NCBI GenBank assembly: GCA_047605865.1
Contig: JASGFC010000020.1
Location: 1 to 29,579 of the forward strand
Source: JASGDC01 sp047605865
Lineage (GTDB): Bacteria; Actinomycetota; Actinomycetes; Actinomycetales; Micrococcaceae
Direction: 5' to 3'
DNA: 29,579 nucleotides
Numbering within the stretch: the first letter of the stretch is position 1; each line of letters opens with the position of its first letter. Positions 1-8,823 of this stretch are shown piece after piece. The notes beneath the pieces are model-generated. The model was not told where the DNA came from, did no database searches, and saw nothing but the letters and a program-made list of their open reading frames with translations. The position numbers and the translations under genes are program-made.

Positions 1-564
1 CTACTAGACATCAACGTTTTTGGTAAACGAGCAGGAATTGCTGCAGCAGAGTACGCAAAAAAAGCAGATTTTGTAGAACTTCCAGAAGACCCTGCAGCGC
101 AAGTAGAGTATATCGTGAACTTTGCACTGAATAATCCTGGAACTGAAAGTGTTGCTGCCATTCGTAAAGAATTACAAGAAACAATGGACCTCAACGTTCA
201 AGTATTCCGTTCTGAAGAATCAATGCGTGAAGCACTAAAAACTATTGAAGAGCTCAGAGAGCGCTACCGTAACATCAATGTTCAAGATAAAGGTAAACGC
301 TTCAATCTCGATTTGCTAGAATCTATTGAGCTTGGCTTCATGTTAGAACTTGCTGAAGCTGTGGTTATTGGTGCGTTGCATCGCAAAGAATCACGTGGTG
401 GACATTTCCGTGAAGACTACCCTACTCGCGATGATGAAAACTTCATGGAACATACTATGATATACAAAGACCCAGCGGCAACAGCTGAAGGTGTAGAAGG
501 ATTCCGTCTGGAAACAAAACCAGTTGTTGTTACTCGTTACCAACCAATGGAGCGTAAATACTAA
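1..564 (+). CDS. sdhA: Succinate dehydrogenase flavoprotein subunit, C-terminal part
   Basis: This is the last 187 residues of SdhA, the FAD-bearing subunit that oxidises succinate to fumarate in the membrane-bound complex II. The frame is open from the first base, so the gene starts outside the window. Family landmarks visible are a DINVFGKRAG stretch at the very start, the C-terminal SRGGHFREDYPTRDDENF block and the terminal KPVVVTRYQPMERKY tail. The FAD-binding N-terminal part is not present here. The stop overlaps the sdhB start by one base (TAATG), so the two are one operon and probably translationally coupled. Identification is secure; only the 5' boundary is unknown. Confidence 0.97.
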   Translation, partial: LLDINVFGKRAGIAAAEYAKKADFVELPEDPAAQVEYIVNFALNNPGTESVAAIRKELQETMDLNVQVFRSEESMREALKTIEELRERYRNINVQDKGKRFNLDLLESIELGFMLELAEAVVIGALHRKESRGGHFREDYPTRDDENFMEHTMIYKDPAATAEGVEGFRLETKPVVVTRYQPMERKY

Positions 565-1397
565 TGGATACTGTAGAAAAAGACGTACGAGAAAATATTA
601 CTGAAGAAGCTCAAACAACTGATTCACAGCAAGAACAGGCTACTGACTCTCAGACTGTAGAAACTGCTGCAGGCGATATTAAAACCTTTGACGTTACCAT
701 GAAAGTTCTTCGATACATCCCTGAATTCAAAGAAGAACCTTACTGGCAAGAATTTCATGCAACAGCATATGCAACAGAACGTGTCCTTGATGTACTACAC
801 TCCATCAAGTGGGAACAAGATGGCTCGCTTTCTTTCCGCCGTTCTTGTGCACACGGAGTCTGCGGCTCAGATGCCATGCGTATCAATGGTAGAAACCGTC
901 TAGCATGCAAAACTTTGATTAAAGACCTTGATACCTCGAAACCAATTGTTGTTGAACCAATCCGTGGTTTGCCAGTTGAAAAAGATTTGATTGTTAACAT
1001 GGAACCGTTCTTTGACGCATACCGTGAAATTAAACCATTCCTAGTGTCAAATACGCTCCCAGAAGATGGCAAAGAACGCCGTCAATCAGCAACAAACCGA
1101 GAGATCTTTGATGATACTACCAAGTGTATCCTCTGTGCTGCTTGTACAACTTCTTGCCCAGTATTCTGGACAGATGGTCAATACTTTGGCCCTGCTGCCA
1201 TCGTGAATGCACATCGCTTTATTTTTGATGATCGTGATGAAGCTGCTCAGACTCGTTTAGACATCCTCAACGATTCCGAAGGTGTCTGGCGTTGCCGCAC
1301 TACCTTCAACTGTACTGATGCTTGTCCTCGTGGTATTCAAGTTACTAAAGCAATCTCTGATGTCAAGCAAGCAATTATTAAAGGTAAAGTTCACTAA
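564..1397 (+). CDS. sdhB: Succinate dehydrogenase iron-sulfur subunit
   Basis: SdhB (277 aa) passes electrons from SdhA flavin to the membrane quinone site through three Fe-S clusters. The 2Fe-2S ligands appear as C95, C100, D103 and C115; an Asp at the third position is also found in the E. coli enzyme. The C-terminal domain has C188-x2-C191-x2-C194-x3-C198 and C244, C250, C254 for the 4Fe-4S and 3Fe-4S clusters. Residues 1-38 form an acidic, Gln/Thr-rich extension ahead of the ferredoxin fold, longer than in E. coli and likely disordered. The start is fixed by the one-base overlap with sdhA. No membrane anchor gene follows, so sdhC/D, if present, lies upstream of sdhA outside the window. 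Confidence 0.97.
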   Translation: MDTVEKDVRENITEEAQTTDSQQEQATDSQTVETAAGDIKTFDVTMKVLRYIPEFKEEPYWQEFHATAYATERVLDVLHSIKWEQDGSLSFRRSCAHGVCGSDAMRINGRNRLACKTLIKDLDTSKPIVVEPIRGLPVEKDLIVNMEPFFDAYREIKPFLVSNTLPEDGKERRQSATNREIFDDTTKCILCAACTTSCPVFWTDGQYFGPAAIVNAHRFIFDDRDEAAQTRLDILNDSEGVWRCRTTFNCTDACPRGIQVTKAISDVKQAIIKGKVH

Positions 1398-1408
1398 ACT
1401 TACTTCCC

Positions 1409-1966
1409 ATGAACTCAAAAAATCTAACTATTAGGTTCGCAACAGCTGAAGACTGGAATTCCATTGAAACTCTCTTTGGTAAAAAAGGTGCCTCCAATGG
1501 TTGTTGGTGTCTCTACTGGCTCATTGGGCCTGAATATAAACGCAGAGATAGAGAGCTTAATAAAATAGCATTTGAAAAGGAAGTTTCTCACGATATGACT
1601 GGAATCATAGCGTACCGTGATGATGTTCCTGTTGGCTGGGCTCGCTTTTCTCGCAGGTCAACTTTAGAATACCTCATGGAAAGATTTAGTTCTTACAATT
1701 TCAGCGCAGATGATCCAATGACTTTATCGTGCTTTTATATTTCTTCAAAAGCACGTAACACAGGGGTTATGACCGAACTTATTAACTATGCATGCAATTG
1801 GGCTAAGAAAAATGAAGAAGCTATTGAGGCATATCCGATAGACATTGAGAAACGTAAGGTTGTCACTGATGCTTTCACTGGTGCGCTTTCAACCTTCTTA
1901 AAAGCAGGTTTTGTAGAATTAGCTCCAATGGCTAAAAACCGTCCCGTTGTGCGCTTCGAGAAGTAA
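1409..1966 (+). CDS. GNAT-family N-acetyltransferase
   Basis: A 185-aa protein with the layout of a GNAT acetyltransferase, which would move an acetyl group from acetyl-CoA to an unknown amine. The N-terminal strand LTIRFATAEDW and a GCWCLYW segment (residues 31-37) resemble a GNAT subgroup in which this Cys/Trp-rich stretch follows helix 1. A central VGWARFSRR strand and a helix after residue 115 stand where acetyl-CoA binds; the usual Q/RxxGxG/A loop is degenerate (KARNTGVMTELI). It starts 11 nt after sdhB with no clear Shine-Dalgarno and probably rides on the sdh transcript. AGA/AGG arginine codons are commoner than in sdhB, so it may be a later arrival. Substrate cannot be inferred. Confidence 0.8.
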   Translation: MNSKNLTIRFATAEDWNSIETLFGKKGASNGCWCLYWLIGPEYKRRDRELNKIAFEKEVSHDMTGIIAYRDDVPVGWARFSRRSTLEYLMERFSSYNFSADDPMTLSCFYISSKARNTGVMTELINYACNWAKKNEEAIEAYPIDIEKRKVVTDAFTGALSTFLKAGFVELAPMAKNRPVVRFEK

Positions 1967-1994
1967 ACTTCATTACACGGCACAGGGCAGTTGT

Positions 1995-2783
1995 CTAATT
2001 ACCCTGCCATACAGCATCAAAAGGAGCATGTGAACTGACACGATGCTCAATGGCATTGTGAACAAATTGCTTTGCGATCTTACATGCCTCAAGTGGTGTT
2101 GCTCCTTTAGCAACTTCAGCAGTAATTGCAGCAGCTAATGTGCAACCAGCACCACTAACACGTTCATTACCTACTTTGTTGTGTTCTAAAATTTCATAAT
2201 CTTTTCCGTCATAAAAAACATCAATGGCTTTTTCTCCCTCAATTTCCACGCCACCTTTAACAAGAACGTTCTGTGGGCCTAGCTCAATGATTTTAGCAGC
2301 AGCTTCTTTCATATCATCAACATTGTTAATCTTGATACCCGATAATGTTTCTGCTTCAAAGTGATTAGGAGTAATAATATAAGCCTTTGGCACGATATTT
2401 TCTTTCAGAGCATTATCAATATCCAGTGCTGCTCCTGGTTCTTGGCCTTTACAAATAAGTACAGGATCAACAACAAGTTGTTTAATAGGCGTTTTTTCTA
2501 AGTGAGTAGCAACGGTCTCAATGGTTGGCAAAGCACCTAACATGCCGATTTTCGCTGTTGAAATATCGTAGGTACCAGTAGAAGATTCAAGTTGATCTTG
2601 GATTGTCTTTGCTTCGATAGGAACAAAAATATGGTTAAAGTTATCCTTAACATCCAAAGAAACAATACAGGTAATATTTTGAATACCAAATACTCCAAGT
2701 TGCTGAAATGTTTTCATATCTGCTGAGGCTCCAGCGCCACCTGTGGCTTCCACCCCAGCAATTGTTAATGCTATATCGACCAT
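1995..2783 (-). CDS. pdxK: ThiD/PdxK-family kinase (pyridoxal or hydroxymethylpyrimidine kinase)
   Basis: A ribokinase-fold kinase of about 262 aa that phosphorylates pyridoxal or the thiamine precursor hydroxymethylpyrimidine with ATP. Landmarks are the N-terminal LTIAGVEATGGAGASAD substrate/nucleotide segment, the central VVDPVLICKGQE block, TPNHFEAETLSG, and the anion-hole/catalytic GAGCTLAAA near the C terminus. The overall pattern is closer to the ThiD-like PdxK of Firmicutes than to E. coli ThiD, so vitamin B6 salvage is the preferred role; HMP-P kinase activity cannot be excluded. An in-frame ATG lies 51 nt upstream, but the start at 2783 is chosen because AGGAG stands 7 nt before it and the protein begins at the conserved first strand. 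It converges on the GNAT gene. Confidence 0.78.
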   Translation of the reverse strand: MVDIALTIAGVEATGGAGASADMKTFQQLGVFGIQNITCIVSLDVKDNFNHIFVPIEAKTIQDQLESSTGTYDISTAKIGMLGALPTIETVATHLEKTPIKQLVVDPVLICKGQEPGAALDIDNALKENIVPKAYIITPNHFEAETLSGIKINNVDDMKEAAAKIIELGPQNVLVKGGVEIEGEKAIDVFYDGKDYEILEHNKVGNERVSGAGCTLAAAITAEVAKGATPLEACKIAKQFVHNAIEHRVSSHAPFDAVWQGN

Positions 2784-2847
2784 GCTAACTCCTATCGTGT
2801 GCTTCTCTTTTAAGTATAACGAGCTATACACCATCGTGTAAGAGTAA

Positions 2848-3057
2848 TCAGTGGGTGATTTTTACCTCAATACCGTCCAAAGAAATAATATCCCCTATGT
2901 GAAGTTGTTTTCCACGTTGCGTCTCTAGTTGCCCGTTGACTGAAACATTACCTTCAGAAATAAGCTGACGTGCCTCTACCCCATCTTCAACAAGGTTGGC
3001 TAACTTTAAAGCTTGACCCAAACGAATCATACTATTCTGTATGTGGAGTGTTTCCAC
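2848..3057 (-). CDS. S4-domain RNA-binding protein (YbcJ-like)
   Basis: A 69-aa stand-alone S4 domain, a fold that binds structured RNA such as rRNA. The conserved core is visible: IRLGQALKLANLVEDG, then the ARQLISEGNVSVNG turn and a C-terminal strand after GDIISLDG. The GTG start at 3057 is preferred because AGGAGG lies just upstream and the family usually begins a few residues before IRLGQ; a longer GTG reading from 3108 and a shorter ATG at 3030 are possible. It overlaps the end of the YihY gene by 26 nt, implying coupled translation. The family is small and its exact RNA target is generally unknown. Confidence 0.85.
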   Translation of the reverse strand: METLHIQNSMIRLGQALKLANLVEDGVEARQLISEGNVSVNGQLETQRGKQLHIGDIISLDGIEVKITH

Positions 3058-4105
3058 CTTGCCTCCTGATAGAGCGTGCGACTTTGACTGGGTTACGAAT
3101 CCACTCACGCTTCTCTTTACTTTCTTTATCTGCCCACAAAACTTTCATGGTTGATGCTGAAATCAGGATAATTTCAGAGATAACGTTAAACCACAGCAAA
3201 AGAATCAATGGAACTGCAAAAGCGGAAAGTGCAGGGTATTTATTGATTGTGCCAGTTACTGCTGCGGTACCAATAGAACGCAAGACTGACATAGCAATAG
3301 CACCAACTAACGCACCAATTAACCCGAACTTCCACGGAACTTTAACACCAGAAATAAATTTAACAGCAATTAAGATGGTACTCATATCTACAAGCAGTGT
3401 AATGATGATAGGAAGAACTTTAAAAGCAAAGCCACCTACTTCCTGTTCAATGTTTAACCAATGTAAGACAGTATCTAATAATTTACCTGTTACCAGGGAA
3501 ACAACGGAACTGATTACGATAGTTAAGCCAATTAAAAGTAAACCAACGATATCTTTAATTTTTTGCACCGCAAAATTGGTGGTAGGTGGTTTGAAATTAA
3601 ACATCGCACGAATACCCAAACGCAAGTATTTCAAAACATTAAGTCCAGTAAAGAGCGTCAAAACTAAAGAAAGAATTGCTGTTAATGAGAAACCTGTACC
3701 ATGATTTAAAAGCGACTTAGGATCTAATAATCCTTCTGGATGGCTTGGCGTTTTGATAAAACCAGGGGCTGCTGAAGCAATAGCGTTAGTAACTGTGTTG
3801 AGAATTCCAGGATTGTGATTCAAAACCAAAGCAAAGACTGCAAAAATACCAGATAATGCTGCAACTCCAGAGAAGAAGAAGTAAAAAGCTACTCCTGCAG
3901 AAATAACCGAGCCGTTCACTCGAGTAAAGTGGTTGAAAACTCGTACAGGAACGAGGGAATATATTACTGCTGTTAACCAAGCTGTCCAGGCACTGAACTT
4001 TGCCATGGCACCTTTGCCAGTTCTGCGTGCTTGATTATAAACTGCCCTTTTTTTCAGGGCGTCAATGTTTAAATCTTGCTTAAGCAAGGGGTTGATTGGC
4101 TCCAA
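3032..4105 (-). CDS. YihY/BrkB-family inner-membrane protein
   Basis: A 357-aa polytopic membrane protein of the YihY/virulence-factor-BrkB family (YhjD in annotated actinobacteria). Hydrophobic segments lie near residues 38-55, 66-95, 139-161, 186-207, 227-251, 261-284 and 294-319, with a basic cytoplasmic tail (KESKEKREWIRNPVKVARS). Transport has been proposed for the family but no substrate is settled. The start codon is TTG at 4105, supported by AAAGGAG 8 nt upstream; that ribosome site lies inside the end of the 2H phosphoesterase gene, which it overlaps by 26 nt. The trpS-2H phosphoesterase-YihY order recurs in actinobacteria. Confidence 0.88.
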   Translation of the reverse strand: MEPINPLLKQDLNIDALKKRAVYNQARRTGKGAMAKFSAWTAWLTAVIYSLVPVRVFNHFTRVNGSVISAGVAFYFFFSGVAALSGIFAVFALVLNHNPGILNTVTNAIASAAPGFIKTPSHPEGLLDPKSLLNHGTGFSLTAILSLVLTLFTGLNVLKYLRLGIRAMFNFKPPTTNFAVQKIKDIVGLLLIGLTIVISSVVSLVTGKLLDTVLHWLNIEQEVGGFAFKVLPIIITLLVDMSTILIAVKFISGVKVPWKFGLIGALVGAIAMSVLRSIGTAAVTGTINKYPALSAFAVPLILLLWFNVISEIILISASTMKVLWADKESKEKREWIRNPVKVARSIRRQGGNTPHTE

Positions 4106-4619
4106 GAGGAATCTCCTTTACGATATGCCAAATATCTTCTTCTTGATGTTCAAAAACTTTTAATTCTTTTACTTTGAATTCTACAGAATAGTCCTTAAGC
4201 ATTTCTTGTGCTTCATCAAGTTTTTCATCAGAAACTTTGAACGCTACAGTTACATGCGGATGGTAGGGAAATTCTGGCTCTAGTTTTAATAAGCCTCTGC
4301 TTAGCGCTTCAGCTAAGGCTTTGCACTGCTCGTACCCTCTGACAACTTTCAGATACACTACAGGAGCTTCTGGCCTAAATGTATCTGTTCCATGCAATTC
4401 TAGAGTAATAGGCATAAACTGTGCTGCTACTTTAGCAACATGATCTTTCAGAAGTTTAAGCGAGGTGAGCACTGTTGAGCTTACCAAAGTAACATGAGGT
4501 GGCACCACGTGAGCCATGTGATCACCAAAAGACCAACGATACTCTTTAATTTCTGAATAATACGGCTCTGGTAATTCGATAATCACGCCAACTCTGCGTT
4601 CCTTAATCTTGTCTCGCAT
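4080..4619 (-). CDS. 2H phosphoesterase / 2'-5' RNA ligase-like protein
   Basis: A 179-aa member of the 2H superfamily. The two catalytic H-x-T motifs are present as H42-V-T44 (in PPHVTLV) and H122-V-T124 (in HPHVTVAF), with the usual spacing of about 80 residues. Relatives hydrolyse 2',3'-cyclic phosphates or related RNA ends; the physiological substrate of the actinobacterial trpS-linked form is not known. The ATG overlaps the trpS stop by one base (TGATG), so it is likely translated by re-initiation behind TrpS, with no independent Shine-Dalgarno seen. The tie to a tRNA synthetase makes an RNA-end role plausible, but that is inference. Confidence 0.85.
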   Translation of the reverse strand: MRDKIKERRVGVIIELPEPYYSEIKEYRWSFGDHMAHVVPPHVTLVSSTVLTSLKLLKDHVAKVAAQFMPITLELHGTDTFRPEAPVVYLKVVRGYEQCKALAEALSRGLLKLEPEFPYHPHVTVAFKVSDEKLDEAQEMLKDYSVEFKVKELKVFEHQEEDIWHIVKEIPLGANQPLA

Positions 4620-5620
4620 CAGATTGCTTTCAAAAAACCAATTTTAGAATAGGCGGCATCAAGGGTTTTCTGCGCTTCAGCCTGTGCCTTTGCAGCACCT
4701 ATGGAAAGAATTCGATCTAGTTCAGCTGGATCTTCCATCAATTCTAAAGTTCTATCACGAATAGGGCCAAGCTTTTCAACCACGATATCAGCAAGATCAA
4801 CTTTAAAATGCCCATAGCCTTGGTTTGCATACTTATTGGAAATATCTTCCATACTGCTGCCTGTTAAAGCAGAGTGGATAGTCATCAAGTTTGAAATACC
4901 AGCTTTATTTTCAGGATCGTAGATCACATCAGTACCATCATCGGTAACAGCAGAACGAATTTTCTTGGCAGTTTTTTTATCTGTGTCCATAATATTAACA
5001 AGCCCTGCAGGAGAAACAGCAGACTTAGACATTTTTGCTGTTGGATTTTGCAAATCCATAATCTTTGCTGTTTCTTTGACAATAAAAGCTTCCGGAACCG
5101 TAAACAATTCACCGAATTGGTGGTTAAAACGTTGTGCAAGTGTCCGTGTTAACTCAAGGTGTTGCCGTTGGTCTTCCCCTACAGGAACATAGTCTGCTTG
5201 ATACAACAAAATATCTGCTGCCATCAACATTGGATAAGCAAAAAGACCAACTGTTGACTTATCTGAGCCTTTTTTCTGTGACTTATCTTTGAATTGAGTC
5301 ATACGAGATGCTTCACCAAAGCCAGTTAAACAATTAAGCACCCACGTTAGCTCAGAATGTTGTGGAATGTGTGACTGGATATATAAAGTAGATTTTTCTG
5401 GATCAATACCAGCTGCAATATATTGTGCAGCAACTAATCGTGTCTTATGTGCTAAATCATCTGGATAAGGTGGAACTGTGATGGCATGCAAATCAGGGAC
5501 GAAAAAGAAGGCATCATATTCTTCTTGCATCTTAGCCCAGTTATTGATAGCGCCAATTAAATTTCCAAGGTGCATAGAATCTGCTGTTGGCTGGGCACCA
5601 GAAAGCACACGTTTTTTCAT
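4619..5620 (-). CDS. trpS: Tryptophanyl-tRNA synthetase
   Basis: Class I aminoacyl-tRNA synthetase of 333 aa, a normal bacterial length, charging tRNA-Trp. The start MKKRVLSGAQPT matches the family N terminus; the HIGH-equivalent is H17-LGN and the KMSKS loop is intact at residues 196-200. The GEDQRQHLELTR block (residues 148-159) is typical of bacterial TrpS. It opens a run of genes that overlap one another (trpS, 2H phosphoesterase, yihY, S4 protein), with the B6/thiamine kinase after them. A weak AGGGA precedes the ATG. No T-box or leader is seen: only about 40 bp separate it from the xth stop upstream on the same strand, so read-through from xth is likely. Confidence 0.96.
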   Translation of the reverse strand: MKKRVLSGAQPTADSMHLGNLIGAINNWAKMQEEYDAFFFVPDLHAITVPPYPDDLAHKTRLVAAQYIAAGIDPEKSTLYIQSHIPQHSELTWVLNCLTGFGEASRMTQFKDKSQKKGSDKSTVGLFAYPMLMAADILLYQADYVPVGEDQRQHLELTRTLAQRFNHQFGELFTVPEAFIVKETAKIMDLQNPTAKMSKSAVSPAGLVNIMDTDKKTAKKIRSAVTDDGTDVIYDPENKAGISNLMTIHSALTGSSMEDISNKYANQGYGHFKVDLADIVVEKLGPIRDRTLELMEDPAELDRILSIGAAKAQAEAQKTLDAAYSKIGFLKAI

Positions 5621-5660
5621 AATCCCTATTGTCCTAGATTTCTAAAGTGTGAGCAAATCG

Positions 5661-6446
5661 TTAAATTTTGTAATCTACTACAACAGGGGCATGATCACTC
5701 CAGCGTTCTTCATAGGAGGCTGCACGATCAATAACATAATCTTCAACTTTTTGAGCAAGCTCCTTATTTGCCATATGATAGTCAATGCGCCAACCAGTGT
5801 CATTACTAAAAGCTTGTCCACGATTGGACCACCAAGAATATGGGCCAGGAACCTCTCCATGAAATTCTCGACCTACATCAATCCAGCCCTGTTTTCCAAA
5901 GAAACCGTCAAAGTAAGCACGTTCTTCAGGTAAAAACCCTGCACGTTTGACATTACCTTTCCAATTCTTAATATCTAGCTCAGTGTGCCCAACATTTAAA
6001 TCTCCAACCACAAGAGCATAATCAGATTTTTGCACTGTAGGTAGATACTTGGTCATAGAATCCAAGAACCTAAATTTTTCGTCCTGACGTTGAGTACCAA
6101 CTTCCCCACTAGGTAAGTAAACACTGGCAACAGTCAATTTTTTATCACCAACAGTGAAATCTGCTTCAACCCAGCGTCCGCTCTCATCAAAATACTCATC
6201 GTTGAGCCCAATGCGAGTATTATCAAAAGGGAGTTTGGAAGCAATCAGTACACCTGCCCTACCTTTTGCACTTGAGGCACTATGATGTACGTTCCAATCT
6301 TGAGCAAGAAAATCTTCAACAATCTCATCTGGTGCACGCACCTCTTGTAAACATAAAATATCTACATCTCGCTGTGTAAGCCAATCTTCCATACCTTTTC
6401 TATAGGCTGCACGAATTCCATTTACATTAACTGTTGCTATTCTCAT
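5661..6446 (-). CDS. xth: Exodeoxyribonuclease III / AP endonuclease
   Basis: ExoIII-family enzyme (261 aa) that nicks DNA 5' to abasic sites in base-excision repair and trims 3' blocked ends. The catalytic set is complete: N7 in NVNG, metal ligand E35 in CLQEVR, Y110, the GDLN pair D149/N151, D222 in WRIDYH, and D251-H252 in SDHAP. The ATG at 6446 is chosen because MRIATVNVNG is the family's conserved first strand; a TTG six codons upstream is open but less likely. It is divergent from the response regulator, with about 80 bp between the two, and lies just ahead of trpS on the same strand. Confidence 0.95.
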   Translation of the reverse strand: MRIATVNVNGIRAAYRKGMEDWLTQRDVDILCLQEVRAPDEIVEDFLAQDWNVHHSASSAKGRAGVLIASKLPFDNTRIGLNDEYFDESGRWVEADFTVGDKKLTVASVYLPSGEVGTQRQDEKFRFLDSMTKYLPTVQKSDYALVVGDLNVGHTELDIKNWKGNVKRAGFLPEERAYFDGFFGKQGWIDVGREFHGEVPGPYSWWSNRGQAFSNDTGWRIDYHMANKELAQKVEDYVIDRAASYEERWSDHAPVVVDYKI

Positions 6447-6513
6447 ACTTCTATCGTAGTTCAATTCTCAGCAAACTCTAAAGAATATTCACAAATTGCC
6501 CAATAACCTTTGA

Positions 6514-6519
6514 AATAAT
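6514..6519 (+). promoter_or_regulatory. Likely -10 box of a leaderless response-regulator transcript
   Basis: AATAAT (one change from TATAAT) ends 7 nt before the ATG at 6527, the spacing expected if transcription starts at the start codon. No convincing -35 hexamer is seen at 16-18 bp. The intervening GGGGATT could also act as a weak Shine-Dalgarno, so the leaderless reading is not certain. Confidence 0.4.
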
Positions 6520-6526
6520 GGGGATT

Positions 6527-7216
6527 ATGTTAGGCGAAAAAAATGGTAAAAAAGTTCTCATCGTAGATGATGAAGAGTATATTCGTGACCTTTTAGACAC
6601 TGGTTTAGACTTTGTTGGCTATGAAACCTGCCTTGCTGCTTCTGGACAAGAAGCAATTGACCTCGTGTACCAGGAGCATCCAGATTTAATTCTTCTCGAT
6701 GTCACGATGCACGAAGTTGATGGACTTGATGTCATGGAGTACCTTAGGCATCGTGGCGTTGAAACCCCTGTTATTTTCATTACTGCTCGTGATAGCTCAC
6801 AAGATGCCATTAAAGGTCTTAACCTGGGGGCTGATGATTACATCACTAAACCTTTTTCACTTAAAGAGGTAGTAGCACGATGCGAAGTTGTACTTAAACG
6901 TAGCGACCCTGAAAAGAACGTTATCACCGTTGATAACTTAACCATAAATCTTGAAAATTACGAAGTAACCAGAGCACAACATAATATTGAGCTCTCAGCT
7001 ACTGAATTTAGACTGCTGGCATTTTTAGCTAAAAATAAAGGTAAAATTGTTACTAAACTAGATATTATTGACCACGTGTGGGAAGGGAAAGTAGAAGATG
7101 ACTCCACAGTTGTTGAAAGTTACATCTCATATTTAAGGCGTAAAATCAATAAACTTGGCACACCTTTAATTCACACTTCTCGAGGAACAGGGTACATTCT
7201 CAAAGCTAACAACTAA
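6527..7216 (+). CDS. OmpR/PhoB-family response regulator
   Basis: Two-component response regulator of 229 aa: receiver domain followed by an OmpR-type winged helix. Numbered from an alternative in-frame ATG at 6518, the acidic pair is D17-D18, the phosphoacceptor D61 (LILLDVTM), T89 and K111 (the ITKPF loop); the C-terminal part carries the wing signature SYISYLRRKINK and HTSRGTGYIL. The downstream ATG (6527) is preferred because of the -10-like box 7 nt ahead. The sensor kinase follows 4 nt later, so the pair is one operon. The nearest plausible target is the convergent ABC exporter, whose upstream region holds an 11-bp-period direct repeat. The stimulus is unknown. Confidence 0.92.
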   Translation: MLGEKNGKKVLIVDDEEYIRDLLDTGLDFVGYETCLAASGQEAIDLVYQEHPDLILLDVTMHEVDGLDVMEYLRHRGVETPVIFITARDSSQDAIKGLNLGADDYITKPFSLKEVVARCEVVLKRSDPEKNVITVDNLTINLENYEVTRAQHNIELSATEFRLLAFLAKNKGKIVTKLDIIDHVWEGKVEDDSTVVESYISYLRRKINKLGTPLIHTSRGTGYILKANN

Positions 7217-7220
7217 CATC

Positions 7221-8684
7221 ATGAAGCAAAACCTACGTACTCGTCTGATTGCCACTCTCCTGTGTTCCCTTGCAGTGGGGTTGCTCATTATGGGAATCGC
7301 TACGGTATTTGGTACAAAGTTCTATCTTGATAATAAGACGAATCAGCAGTTAACAAGTTCCATGCATCATGCCACAAATTTACTGGAGAACTCTGCTACA
7401 CAAGCAGCTTTAACGGCTAACAATAAAACCACTTCTAACAATGAAGTTGAAACCTTACCGCCTGAAATGCCGCCACAACAACATAGCTCAACCCCTAGTG
7501 GACCTCCTCCACTCATGGAACCACAAGCAGCACGTATTTCGAGTACCGGCACTGTGGAACGTCTGAACCGTTCAACGTTTGGTTCTGACTTCAACTACTC
7601 CAATATTCCACAAAAAGTACTCCAAGAAGGACAAAAACAAGACGAGTACTTTGATGTATCTTCGCAAGACCAAGACTACCGAGGTATTGTTTTCCCACTT
7701 ACATCAAGCACTGACGTTGGTGTGGTTGTTGTACCAACAGGTGATATTAAAGCAACGTTGAAAAGTTTAACCCTCATTCTCTTGGTTATTGGTCTTACTA
7801 TCCTCTTAGCAGCAGCCTTAATATCATGGCGTTTGGTTGTCTTAGGACTTACTCCTTTGAACCATATGGCTGAAGTAACTGAGGCTATCGCTGATGGTTT
7901 AACCAAGGAAAGAGTAACACCTGCACAAGACGCTGAGATGGCAAGACTAGGTAACTCCATTAACCGCGCTTTTGATACAAGAGACGCTTCCGAAAAACGT
8001 CTTCGTGCCTTTATCGCAGATGCATCCCATGAATTACGCACACCACTAACCTCAATTCGTGGCTACGCAGAACTTATCAATAGTGGAGCCGTTAACTCTC
8101 CTGAAAAACTTAATAAAGCATCCACTCGTATTGAAAATGAGGCAACGAGATTAGGGGCAATGGTTCAAGATTTGCTCACTATCGCTCGCCTTGACGAAGG
8201 GAAAAACCTTGAAATTCGTACGATGAATATCGTGCCAATCATTGACGATGTTATCTCAGATGCAAAAGTTATTGACCCAAATCACAAGGTAACTTACCAC
8301 GGACCACAACAATTTATTGTAAATACTGATCAAGCTGCCTTACAACAGATTTTAACTAATTTACTTGCTAATATTCGCGCACATACACCTGAAGGTACAC
8401 CAGCTGAAATCACTTGCCAGCATGATAGCCAGTGGAACAAAATTTCTGTTCGTGACTATGGCCCAGGTCTTAGCGAAGAAGATCAAGCTAAAATTTTCAA
8501 TCGATTCTGGCGACAAAATCCTTCTCGCCGTATTATCAGTACTGACCAGCAATCTGGAAGTGGGCTTGGCCTAGCAATTGTTTCTGGCCTAGTACATGGA
8601 CTAGGTGGACACGTCAAAGCCTGTACTCCTGAAGAGGGACCTGGCTTGTGTATTGAAATTTCACTCCCAAAACAAAAACCTTAA
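7221..8684 (+). CDS. Membrane sensor histidine kinase
   Basis: A 487-aa histidine kinase in the usual order: TM1 (about residues 10-31), an extracytoplasmic loop of about 150 residues, TM2 (about 183-203), HAMP, HisKA with H270 in ADASHELRTPLT, and HATPase_c. ATP-binding boxes are present: N box with N380/N384, G1 DYGPG (412-416), F box FNRFW, and G2 SGSGLGLA (445-452). The sensor loop has a low-complexity Pro/Gln/Ser stretch (about 80-103, including PPEMPPQQ and SGPPP) and no recognisable PAS or other ligand domain. It is the partner of the response regulator 4 nt upstream. The ligand cannot be told from sequence. Confidence 0.92.
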   Translation: MKQNLRTRLIATLLCSLAVGLLIMGIATVFGTKFYLDNKTNQQLTSSMHHATNLLENSATQAALTANNKTTSNNEVETLPPEMPPQQHSSTPSGPPPLMEPQAARISSTGTVERLNRSTFGSDFNYSNIPQKVLQEGQKQDEYFDVSSQDQDYRGIVFPLTSSTDVGVVVVPTGDIKATLKSLTLILLVIGLTILLAAALISWRLVVLGLTPLNHMAEVTEAIADGLTKERVTPAQDAEMARLGNSINRAFDTRDASEKRLRAFIADASHELRTPLTSIRGYAELINSGAVNSPEKLNKASTRIENEATRLGAMVQDLLTIARLDEGKNLEIRTMNIVPIIDDVISDAKVIDPNHKVTYHGPQQFIVNTDQAALQQILTNLLANIRAHTPEGTPAEITCQHDSQWNKISVRDYGPGLSEEDQAKIFNRFWRQNPSRRIISTDQQSGSGLGLAIVSGLVHGLGGHVKACTPEEGPGLCIEISLPKQKP

Positions 8685-8747
8685 ACTAAGCTTAAAAATT
8701 ACTCGGAAAACTCCGATGTGTTTTGTTAGACTTTCTAGTAGAAAACT

Positions 8748-8819
8748 TCTGTTAGACCTTGCGACAGGCTAACAGAGCTTGGGTTATCGTGTTAAACCCC
8801 AAACTCCACACGATAACCC
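8748..8819 (+). other. Two consecutive stem-loops behind the sensor kinase gene
   Basis: Stem 1 pairs TCTGTTAG (8748-8755) with CTAACAGA (8769-8776). Stem 2 pairs GGGTTATCGTGT (8781-8792) with ACACGATAACCC (8808-8819), 12 bp perfect with a 15-nt loop. A third hairpin with a T tract follows at 8824-8854. Three hairpins in 107 nt is more than a terminator needs; this could be a structured 3' UTR or a small RNA. No protein family is evident in the region. Confidence 0.4.
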
Positions 8820-8823
8820 TCAC

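Noticed and set aside
1982..2007. CAGGG/CCCTG inverted repeat between the GNAT and kinase genes
   Set aside because: Only 5 bp of pairing; too weak to call a terminator.
2970..3704. Long plus-strand frame (244 codons) opposite the S4 and YihY genes
   Set aside because: Antisense shadow of a clear membrane protein gene, with no ribosome site and no family resemblance.
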